A stretch of 64,000 nucleotides of DNA from assembly GCA_002946415.1 (NCBI GenBank), contig NJPS01000041.1, positions 710,949 through 774,948 of the forward strand. The letters are read 5' to 3'. This stretch comes from Rutstroemia sp. NJR-2017a BVV2. Its lineage: Eukaryota; Ascomycota; Leotiomycetes; Helotiales; Rutstroemiaceae. The notes below the pieces were generated by a model. It saw only the letters and a list, made by a program, of their open reading frames with translations, had not been told where the DNA came from and searched no databases. This document shows positions 54,166 through 64,000 of the stretch, piece after piece (position 1 is the first letter of the stretch; every line of letters begins with the position of its first letter). Made by a program: the position numbers and the translations under genes.

Positions 54166-55380
54166 CTTCGATACTTTGTTTGGAGAAAAATTCGAAGAAA
54201 TACAGGATAATGAATATAATCGAATGCTCATGCGAAAGAATTGTTTGAAGAAGTAGATAGAAATAAGAGAGTGCAAAGAGCCATCAAGATATATACTGCC
54301 AATTTGCGCCACACCGATTAACCTCAGTGAATACAGGCGTCTTGAAATATCAGAGAATATAACGTTATCCCCAACAATTTCTCCTCGTAACGCCTCTCAA
54401 GCCATCTGGTGGCAGTGAAGCAAAGTGTTGAGCCATGCCTGCCGTATCATTTACTGGCAGTCACGTATTCATCGGGTATCTAGGTATCAAAGTACAGTAA
54501 GTATCGTGCCATGCAACGGTAGCATGTACGTAAGCTTCAAAGGTCTCTCGAAGCGTGTGACTATAGTTCTACCTTGGAGGAATCCCTTGAACGCCAACTC
54601 TCCGAGCCCTCCACTCCGCCATGTGGCACGGATCTCGAGACAGCCCTAGACGGTAGAACTATAGTATATATGAAGATCCCAACGAGACATCTTACCTAAG
54701 ACATAATCTTATCTCCCCTGATCAATCGATACAGTAAGAGATAACGTCATTTTCGGCGTTGTCGTCGCGTTTTGCTGCCTTACCCATCATGCATCCATTA
54801 AGGGCAAGTCTTATGAAGCTATCTGCACCTCTATGATCTATTGCAAAATTGATGTTTCGAGATATATACGTATGCCTGCATCGGAGAGTATATTATGTTG
54901 TCGCCCGATGCCTCTGTGCTGGTGTTGCTTTGTGATTGTGTTCAAGATAAAACTTTCTCCGAAATCTTGTACGTAGAATAAAGTCGGCGCAGTTCAGCCG
55001 AGGCTTACAGTATCTGACTCGTCATCGGAAAGGTTTCCCAACAGTCCTACATGCCAAGAATATCAGCAGCCTCGAAATCGCGAGGCCTCATTTTACGTTA
55101 CCCAATTTCAATTTGAGTATAATTAATCTTAGGGTTATTATGCATTCATCCTTCTCTAGTGGCGTATATAGGATTTGACAGATATAGTGATTTGGGAACA
55201 CTACAGCAAGAAAAGTTCGAGTTTAGAGATTAGTGTGACGAACCTCACGAAAGCAGCCTGGTATTATAACTCTAGGTCGAATAGCGGCCTGAGGACCTTA
55301 AACTCAAAGAGCAGCTATCTATATTCAGTAAGTATAAACCTTTGTACTAAGATTATATTCCAATATTATTATTCTAATTA
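54166..55380. other. Intergenic region up to the AT-rich block
   Basis: About 1.2 kb of normal composition. Frames at 54425-54649 and 55175-55381 have no domain. The change to extreme AT content at about 55380 is abrupt. Confidence 0.55.
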
Positions 55381-58307
55381 AAAATAAGTCAAAAATATCT
55401 TTTAATTCTTATAACTATTTAATTATCTTTAAGTTATTTAAATTATAATTATTTTATTTCTTTTTTCTTTAATATTTACTTATTTTAATTAATATATTTT
55501 ATAATAATTTCTTCTTATTTAACTTTTTTTCTATTTTCTTTCTATTTCTATCTTTAGAATTTTTATCTAATATTATATATAATAATAACTATAATTAAGA
55601 TTTCGAGAAAATATTATCTTTATAATAATATTTTAGAGAATCTAAATTTTTAATATTTTATTATATAATATAATAAATTTTAGTAATAAATAAAAAAATC
55701 TAAATTTATATTAAATAATTATAAAATCAATATTTAGAAATTAAATAAATCTAGTTTTCTTATATCGAAAGATATAAATATTATAAAAATAAAAATTATA
55801 GATATATATTGAAAATAGAAAATATAAAGAAAAAATTATTTATTTCAATATTTATTTTATAAATCTAATATAATTTCAAATTCTACAAATTTAGAAATAA
55901 GTAAAATTAATAAATAATTATTCGAAATTATAATAAAGAAACTATTATAATATTTTTTCGATATATCTATAAAAATTATAAAATATATATATTTAGTTAT
56001 TACTTATTCGAAATAGAAAACTAATTATATTATTATAATATCTTAATATAATTTTAGTTAAAAAATTTAATTTAAAATAAAAAAAAATAATAAAGCTAAT
56101 ATAAAAATAGATAACTTTATTCTTTTTCTTATTTATTATTAGATTTAAGATATATTTATATTTCTAATCAAAGATTAATATTTAATATTTATAATAATTA
56201 TATTTCTTCTAATATATATTAATTATCGATTTACTAAATAAGTTTATATAACTAAGAAGAAGATTATTATTAATTATAATCAAATATATAAAGATAATAA
56301 TTAAGATAATAAATATAAAAATTTCGATAAAATAAAAAATAATAATTTTATATATAAAAATCTAGAATCTTGAATAAATTTAAAAAATCTTAATTATAAT
56401 AATAAAGATTATAAAAATACTTTTATATAAGAATATAAAGTTCTTTATTATAAAGATATTTATCTTTAGATTATTTATAATCTTATTTTTAAAAAATATA
56501 ATTTTCTTAAAATAGAGATTATTTTTGTTTATTATAAAAAAGTTAATAAGAAATTTAAATTATATATTTTTGATTTATATATTCTAATTTTATTAATAAA
56601 ATATTTATAAAATTACTTTTTTATTTTATAAAGAAATTCTATTAATACTTTATTTTATTAATTATATTTTAGTTATTATTATTATTTTTATTTTTTATTT
56701 ATTTCTTATCTACTAGTTGGTATATATAATATTAGCTATAAAAGAGATTTAATCTAATTAATTATATTAATAAAACCTCTCTAGATAAAACTATTAATTA
56801 TATTATTCTATATTTTCTATTTTTATATATTTATCTTATTTTCGTTCTTTATAGTTATATTATTTAGTTATTTCTTAGTTTTATTATTTGTATTATAACT
56901 AATTAGCAAATCTGAAATATTCGAATTATTTACTCTAGATTAGTTATTTAGCTATTTACTATATTTATTCTGGATTATCGAATAACTTAATAATAATTGT
57001 TTTTCTTTATTATTATCTTTTTATCTATTTGGTATTATAATATAGAAGAATATACTTAATTATTTTTGTACTAGTATAGTAGTATATATAGATTGAAGAT
57101 TTGTAGTTTAGTATTCTCTATATATTCAAGAAATATATATAGTTTATTTGCTTTATTCTATTTTAGATAAATATTATATTCTCTACTTTACTAAATCTTT
57201 TATATAGTTTGAATCTACTTTTATTTAATATCAAGTTTTTTATTATTATATTATATTATTTAATTATATTTTTCATCTATTATACTTTCTATACTTATTT
57301 TTCAAACTTAAATATTCTGGTTTAGTTAATATATTCGATCGAGATACTTAATAAGTTTTATTTTATTTTCTTATTATCTCCTTTTTTCTATATCTATAAA
57401 TATTATTCTTAGCAAACCTATTAGATAGAGATATCTTTCTAATATTCAAAGAATTTCCTAAACTTCTTATTATAATATATACTAATTAGAGAGATTACTA
57501 TTTTTATTTCTACTTTATAGATAGATATAATTTAGTATACTTTGATAATTTTTTATAAATATATTACTTATATTTGCTCAAGCTTTTATTTAATTATATC
57601 TCTTTTTCTAGATTTATATTATATTTCTATTCTATATATTAGTATAGTATATATATATACTATATATAAGATCTATATTCGGTATAATATCAAGTTCTAG
57701 ATTATCTAGTTAAGTTTATTAAATATAGTTAGTATTATAATATTCTTTTCTCAAACTATTTTTATATATACTTTTTAATTAAGTTTAGTATCAAACCAAA
57801 TATCGAGTATTTATATATTTGATAATAGAATATATTTTGTTTCTTATCTAAACTAGATTATAGCTACTAAGTTAAATTTATTCTATATTTTTATAAAATA
57901 AATAAGTTTATATTTCGTTAGTATAAAGTATATCTTATAGTACTAAATATATTCTAGAATCTTTTAATATATATTTATAAATTTATTATAATTAATCTCT
58001 ATATTCGAGTTTATTATAATTAAATATATATTATCGATAAACCTTTCTATATATAGTTTTTACTTTAGAAATAAATATATTCGAATAAACTTTATATTAT
58101 AAAATAGAAAGAATATTGATAAAATATTAGAAATATAGAAAGGGAATTCGAGAATCTAGATATTGATTACTTATATAAGAGAAATAATAGAGATTGATTA
58201 AGTAAGAAACAGGATCCTATTTTAAAGAATCCTAATATAAGGAATAGCAAAAAGAAAAGAAAATCAATAATAATTAGTTTATCTTTAACTAGAGTTCTAT
58301 ATTTGGG

Positions 58308-58369
58308 TTTTGATAATATTACTATTATACTATAATACTCTTACAATTCTCTATCAAAAAACCCTAATA
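58308..58369. repeat. Imperfect inverted repeat in the AT-rich block
   Basis: TTTGGGTTTTGATA (about 58308-58323) and TATCAAAAAACCCTAA (about 58353-58369) are near inverse complements separated by about 30 bp. They lie just upstream of the gag-like region, where an LTR end or leader would be expected. Confidence 0.5.
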
Positions 58370-59630
58370 TATTAATTACTCTAAACTTATTATAAAATAA
58401 TAGTTTGTTATAAGAATATTACTATACCGGATCTAAAAAGAAATTATAATAGGAATATAAAGAACTAAAACTATATTAATAGTTAAGTAGGATCCTTTAG
58501 TAGGATTATCGGTCTCTGAGATCTAATTGATATTAACTATATAAAAGAAGAGAAGTAATTTTAATAGTCCCGATATATTAATAAACTCCTTTAGTAAAGG
58601 GAATTAGAAAAGTAAAATAAAAGATATCTAATTAGTATAGAGAATAACTTAATCGATAACCTAGTAGAAAATAATTATAGAAACTAAGTTAATAGTATTA
58701 TAAGAAACTCTTAACAAAATAAAAAGATATAAAGAAATATTCGCGGAGAAACAATAGAAAGAGAATATATTTATAGAGAAAGAAAGATAAAGGATACTTT
58801 TGGAAATAGAAATTACAAGTTTAGAAATAAAAGAAAAGTAAGAGATAATAGCAAAGTAGATATAATGAAAATAATATATAGCCGATATATTGGAGCTAGT
58901 AAATAAATAATCTATATAATTATATATCAACCTTATTCCTCTTTCGATCTACTAATAAATATCTAAAACAAAAGATCTATCTTAATATAATAGGAAGATT
59001 TACTAAGAAACTTATATATTCTTTAACTAGATAGAAGATAAATAGTAAGTAAACTATAATCTAATATAGATTACTAATAAAGATAAAATCAATTATTATA
59101 TTTAATATTTCGATATAGTCTTAAAGAAAGTATAATATATATAGAAAAAAGAAATAAGGAAAGGAGGATTAATATAAAAGGAATTTATAAGATATATAAT
59201 AGATTCAGTAATAAATAGAGATAATTGAATACTTAGTATATCTATTATATATAAGAAGATTTGATAAAAACTAAAATAATCTATTACTGATTTCATTACC
59301 TATTTAGATAATATAGAATATAAGTTAGATATAACTAGTTTAGATAAGAAAAAAAAGAAGTTTTTTGCGAAATTAGATTCTAAATTATAAAAGAGAATTA
59401 TTTAATATAATAAGATCTCTATAATTAGATAGAGTTTTATCAACTTAGTACAAAAACTAAAGGAAGTAAATAATATCTTCTAGAATAATAATGATAACTA
59501 TTGTTTGAATAAAACTAAGAAGTTATTAATCTAGAAAATAGATAATAATTATTCAACTAAAGAAGAGAAAGTATTAACTATATTAGCTAATTAGACTTTA
59601 ATTAATAATAGAGTAGAAGTTAAAAGAAGA

Positions 59631-59747
59631 TACTATAATTATAATAGATCTAGATATATCAATAGAGAATATTAGTAAAACTAATATATAGATAGAATAG
59701 TAACTTACTATAAATATAGCAAAACCGGATATTATATCAATAGTTAC
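59631..59747 (+). other. Two zinc-knuckle footprints with all Cys and His changed to Tyr
   Basis: In one frame, 59631-59672 reads YYNYNRSRYINREY and 59706-59747 reads YYKYSKTGYYINSY. The spacing of Tyr is exactly that of CX2CX4HX4C in both. TGY (Cys) to TAY and CAY (His) to TAY are the G-to-A and C-to-T changes of RIP, so both knuckles of gag are read through their mutations. Confidence 0.85.
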
Positions 59748-60539
59748 CTAAAGCTAATCTTTATAATACTATAACTATCAAGAAATAGAACTATTTAGTT
59801 AATACTATTTCTAAATAGCTAGGTATTCTCGGAAAAGTAAGAAATAAAGAGAAAAGAATAATTATTTCAATATAAATACAGAGACCAAATAAATAGAGAA
59901 TAGAATAGATACTAATAGATAATAAAATAAAGGAGAATTATATAGTATAAAGTCTAGCTATAAACTACAAATAACTAAATCTTTTTAATTACTTTCTGAT
60001 AAGTTTATATACTACAAATAGGAAGATAATTTATATTTATAATATTTATAACTTCAAATTATTATATAGTAACTCAAGTAGTAAATAGATAGAATCTAAT
60101 TATTGTTTTATTATATATAACTTTGAAATTCTAGAAATAACTCTGATTTTGGATATTCTATAGTTTGAAGTTATAAATCCTAATATTGACTAGCTATTGT
60201 ATATATAGTATTATAGTAATATATTATCTATAATCGAAATTATAAATACTAAGAAATTTGTATATTATACTAGAAAGAAATAACTCGGTATCTATATACT
60301 AATACTAGAATAATAGAGAAATATACAAAATATAAAAAGAAGAATATTAAAAGTAATCAAGATAAAAAGTATCTAGTTGTTATAGGAATATTGGAAGTAC
60401 TAAAATATTTTCGATAAGATAGAAATAGAAATATTTTTTAATCACTATATAATAGAATACTATATTAACCTCGAACTAGATACTATACTATCTTTTGGAT
60501 TTTTATATCTATTATCAGATCTTGAACTTTAGATTTTGC

Positions 60540-61130
60540 GAGAATATCTCAAAGCTTATAAAGATAGAGAATAGATATATTATTTAATTAGTATTATAGA
60601 TATATCAATTATATTTATCAAAAAAAAAGATAGTAATCTATATCTTTATATCAACTATTATAGATTTAATAAGATTATAATTAAAGATTGAATATCTCTT
60701 TCTCTTATAAATAAGATATTAGATAAACTAGATCAAGCCAAAATATTTACAAAACTAGATTTGAAAAATATTTATTATAGGATTAGGATTCGAGAAAGCA
60801 ATAAATAGAAAATAATTTTCTGGACTTAGTATAGATATTATAAATATTATATTATATTATTTGGACTATCCAATATTCCAGTTATATTCCAGATCTATAT
60901 TAATAAAGCTTTAGTAAGGTTAATAGATATAATTTATATTATTTATCTCGATAATATTCTTATTTATTCTGAAAATAAGAATAAATACTATAATACTATT
61001 ATAGAAATACTCTGAAGATTTAAAGAATTCAAACTTTATATTAATTTCAAGAAATATAAGTTTGAACTAATAGAAGTTAACTTTTTAAGTTTCGTTATAG
61101 AGATAGAAGATATATAGATAGAAGAAAAGT
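60540..61130 (+). other. Reverse transcriptase domain remnant
   Basis: Reads LYLYINYYRFNKIIIKD, then a stop where Arg is expected, ISLSLINKILDKLDQAKIFTKLDLKNIYYRIRI, ILFGLSNIPVIFQIYINKAL and YLDNILIY (60944-60967). The last is the active-site YxDD box of gypsy RT with the second Asp now Asn (GAY to AAY). Confidence 0.9.
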
Positions 61131-61329
61131 ATATTACTATAATCTATAAATAGCTATTACCAAAAATCTATTAAGAAATATAAGTTTTTTTAAAATTTAC
61201 TAACTTCTATAAATGATTTATCGAAGGTTACTCGAAGGTTATATAACTATTTTCTGATTTATTGAAAGATATAACAAAAGTATTCCAAATAATAAACAAA
61301 GTATAGATAGTATTTAAATAGTTGAAAAA

Positions 61330-61690
61330 TATATTTACCTTTATATCGATACTTAAATATTTTGATCTTTTAAGGAAGATCTATTTAGAAACTGATATTT
61401 CTAGATTTGCGATAATAGAGATCTTATTCTAGTTATATAATAAAGGATTATTAAGTTAATAGTATTCTATTGCTTTTTATTTATATAAACTACAAAGTCC
61501 TAAGATTAGATATAAGATTTATAACTTTAAGCTAATAACTATAGTTATAAATTTCAAATAATAGCAGTATTATCTTCAATATATATATAAAGTAGTTATA
61601 ATCAAGATAGACTATAATAACCTAAAGTACTTTGTAATTAAGAAGAAGTTGAATAACTATCAAGTAAGATAAGTAGAGAGTTTAGCTAAA
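61330..61690 (+). other. RNase H domain remnant
   Basis: ETDISRFAIIEILF (from about 61388) corresponds to the ETDASxxAIGAVL motif at the start of gypsy RNase H. SIAFYLYKLQSPKIRYKIYNFKLITIVINF follows, matching the HPIAYxSRKLxxxExRYxxxDxELLAIVxAF block. Confidence 0.85.
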
Positions 61691-62779
61691 TTCGACTTTA
61701 TAATTAAATATTATCTAAGTAAGTCCAATCTTATAGATAATTTATCAAGATAACTAGATTATTAACAAAAGATAAATATTATTGAAGATAAGATATTTTT
61801 TACTTTATAGATAAAATTATAGATTCTAAATATAATAATAGTAATAAATATCAATTATAATATTTGTAGATCAGATAGTATATTCTACTAACCAAATAAG
61901 TTATTAAGATAGAAGTTATATATTGAGTTTATTGAGAATTGTATTAGAGAATTAAATTCGACTTATCTTCAACAAATCAGTTTTGTTGAAGATATTACTA
62001 TACTACAAAAACAGAATATAAGTATTTTAGCTACTAAAAGTATTATAAAAGAATTAGATTTGTTTTATTTCTTATAAACCTATTCTATAAATAAAAGTAC
62101 TTTATATAGATAAGATATAAATAGAATTACTGAAGATAATATTGGAGAATTAGATTTATTCTATTTCTTATAAAGTATATAATATAATAAGATTATATTG
62201 CTATTTAGTTAACTATATATAATATAGAATCTATATATAGAAGATTATATAGTTAGATTTAATATAAGTAATGATAATCTATTTCCTTATTTATAATCTA
62301 GACTAGAATTAAGATCGAATCGATATAAATAATTCTCTAAAGAAACTACTAAGATAATACTAATTAAATTATTGTATCTATATTATAGGATCTCTAAGAT
62401 AAAGTTGAGAATAACAGAACTAGATTATATATATAAGAAAGGAACTATATTTAAATCTATCGATAAAGTTATTAGTTATAAATAATATATCTTATAGTTA
62501 TTATATATATCAGTAATCGAAATAGTATTCAGATCTATAATAAAGTCAATTCTTAATACTTTCTTAGTATTATAATAGAGTAACAACTTTATTTAGGAAA
62601 AGAAGTATAAATCGATACTGAAACAAAATAAGAATATTAAGTTCTAGATATAAATAAGTATTATAGTAAAGAATAATAGATTTCTAAAAAAAGAGATTAT
62701 TTATTATATACTACTGGATATAGATTTTAAAATAAAGCTATTATAAAGTTATTATAATAATCTGATAATAGAATATTAT

Positions 62780-63350
62780 AGGTTTTCTAGAACTTTAGAG
62801 TTATTATTTAGAAAGTACTTTTGGTTCGATATAAGAACGAATATAAAACAATATATTAATAGTTATATAGTATATTAGAAAACAAAAGTTAAAAGATATT
62901 TATCTTATAATAAGTTAAGTTCCTTTTCTCCTTCAACTAGATTATAGTAAGAGATTATAATAGATTTTATTATAAAGTTATTACTGAGCAAACTAAATAA
63001 TTATATTTATAACTCGATTCTGGCAATTATTAATAAGTTTACAAAGATAATATAGTATATTCTTATAACTAAAATAATTGATATTTCTATACTAGTAGAG
63101 ATTTTTATATAAAAGATTTTTAAAGACTTTGGTATATTAGTAAATATTATTATCAACTAGGGAACCTAGTTTATATTCAACTTCTAATTTATATTCTACT
63201 TCTTTTTATCTATCTACTATAGACTTAGTATAGTATTTCGACTTCAAACCAATAGATAGATAGAATATTAGAATCAGATATTTGAATATTATCTTTACTA
63301 TTATTATATATATAATTAGAATAACTAATTAACGAAACTTATATTTATAG
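62780..63350 (+). other. Integrase domain remnant
   Basis: IIIDFIIKLLLSKLNNYIYNSILAIINKFTKII (from about 62955) is the start of the integrase core with its first Asp. INxGTxF (about 63155) is the second Asp region with Asp changed to Asn, and QTNRQIEYQNQ (about 63250) is the third, with the Glu retained. Confidence 0.87.
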
Positions 63351-63850
63351 AATTTGTATATAATAACTTCCAATATACTTCTATAGATATATCTCTATTT
63401 GTTATCTTTTATAACTTTGCTCTATATATTCAGAATATCGAGGATAATATTTCTGAAAAGGAGATACCTTATATTAAAGAAAGGATTAAGATATTTACTA
63501 AAAAATATATTTTATTAGTAATCTATTTCTATTTAGTATAAGAATACTAGAAAAAGTTTTATAACTCGAAATATAAATAATAATAATTCCAAGTTAGTGA
63601 TTAGGTTATAATTAGATCTTATAATATTAAGTAGTTTAGACTAAATATAAAATTGGTAGATAAATATTTAAATCTATTTGCAATTCTTGAATATATTAGT
63701 AACTATAGTTAAGTATATTATATATAGTTACTATCTTATTTCCGAATCTATAATATTTTTCATATTTCTTTATTAGAATTATAGATAAATCGAGAAAAAG
63801 AAGTGTTGGTTGGACCTTCTAATAAAAGTAATATGCTCAAAAGGGGGAAG

Positions 63851-64000
63851 ATCCAATAAGGTCACGTGAACTTGTGCCGACGTTTACCCGGGACACTAGG
63901 CTGAGCGCACAATGGCCAGCTTATGTCAATGGGTAAAATCGTCTTATTTCTCTACAACTAACTGGCCGTACAATGGCTTATTTATGGTACATAATAAGTG
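63851..64000. other. Normal-composition DNA after the element, possible start of a 3' LTR
   Basis: GC content returns to normal directly after the purine tract. This includes TCACGTGAAC and CCCGGGACAC. It runs off the window, so a matching 5' LTR cannot be tested; I saw no matching copy upstream of 55.4 kb. Confidence 0.4.

Larger units (their letters stand above)
55381..63790. repeat. RIP-mutated AT-rich block
   Basis: About 8.4 kb is almost only A and T, with sparse C and G on both strands and no ORF of normal size. C and G are depleted on both strands, as expected when C-to-T change acts on both strands (RIP of duplicated DNA). From about 58.5 kb the + strand still reads as a Ty3/gypsy element. 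The first about 3 kb (55.4-58.4 kb) holds nothing I can recognise; it may be a second degraded element or the leader/LTR region. Such blocks are usually heterochromatic and methylated. Confidence 0.9.
59040..63848 (+). mobile_element. Ty3/gypsy LTR retrotransposon, gag-pol remnant
   Basis: Translating the + strand through many stops gives, in order: a gag-like part with two zinc-knuckle footprints (59631-59747); a protease region (not resolved); reverse transcriptase (about 60540-61130); RNase H (about 61330-61690); and integrase (about 62780-63350). A tail ends in SYFRIYNIFHISLLEL (about 63735), the end of a gypsy pol. The order RT-RNase H-integrase defines Ty3/gypsy. A purine-rich tract (AAAAGGGGGAAGA, 63838-63850) lies where the 3' polypurine tract should be, and the non-mutated-looking DNA after it may be the 3' LTR. 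The element is dead: every domain has stop codons. Confidence 0.88.

Noticed and set aside
58661..59296. Short minus-strand frames in the AT-rich block
   Set aside because: They are Ile/Tyr/Ser runs caused by composition, antisense to the gypsy element.
55381..63790. Mitochondrial DNA insertion as explanation of the AT-rich block
   Set aside because: Readable gypsy RT, RNase H and integrase with CpA-type transitions explain the AT bias; no mitochondrial gene was seen.
1..64000. CRISPR array or prokaryotic operon features
   Set aside because: No regularly spaced repeats with unique spacers; spliced genes show a eukaryotic genome.

Overview
The window is nuclear DNA from a filamentous ascomycete (Pezizomycotina). 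Evidence: short 45-80 nt spliceosomal introns with GT..AG borders, a fungal mitochondrial ribosomal protein gene, secreted plant cell-wall enzymes (DUF1996-CBM1, WSC-GH3, GH93), a fungal cyanide hydratase, a HET-domain relic, and an AT-rich block with the signature of repeat-induced point mutation (RIP). The gene set fits a plant-associated Leotiomycete, but that is inference. Exon borders were set by hand from reading frame, splice consensus and family similarity.

1-30.5 kb is mostly healthy genes: the 3' part of a short-chain dehydrogenase, a membrane-anchored SGNH hydrolase, a secreted DUF1996-CBM1 protein with a 12-nt microexon, a coiled-coil protein, a BTB plus CCCH zinc-finger protein, an intron-bearing tRNA-Ala, mitochondrial uS14m (MRP2), an Arb2-like protein and a mitochondrial Mgr3-like protein. 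Next comes a degradative group: cyanide hydratase, WSC-GH3 xylosidase/glucosidase, GH93 exo-arabinanase and a second nitrilase-superfamily enzyme. Then a degraded hypothetical gene, a membrane protein and an NmrA-type reductase carrying an in-frame TAG.

31-48 kb is a gene graveyard. It holds a DHA2-type MFS pseudogene (insertion, RIP-like nonsense changes, a 10-bp duplication), a fatty-acyl-CoA-reductase-like pseudogene split by a hAT-type MITE, a cytochrome P450 pseudogene, an intact sugar transporter, a truncated enoyl reductase, the 3' ends of a Zn-cluster regulator and of a second MFS transporter, a small secreted Cys-rich protein, an SDR 3' fragment, a HET gene split by a second MITE with the same termini, and a truncated DUF6536-type membrane protein. 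The composition (FAR, P450, enoyl reductase, SDR, regulator, two efflux pumps) suggests a decayed secondary-metabolite cluster.

49-54.3 kb holds an intact BAHD-type acyltransferase, a broken flavin-monooxygenase 3' end followed by TPR-repeat remains, and an intact secreted FAD oxidoreductase. From about 55.4 kb to 63.8 kb the sequence is extremely AT-rich and contains a heavily RIP-mutated Ty3/gypsy element on the + strand (gag knuckles, RT, RNase H and integrase still readable). Composition returns to normal at about 63.8 kb.
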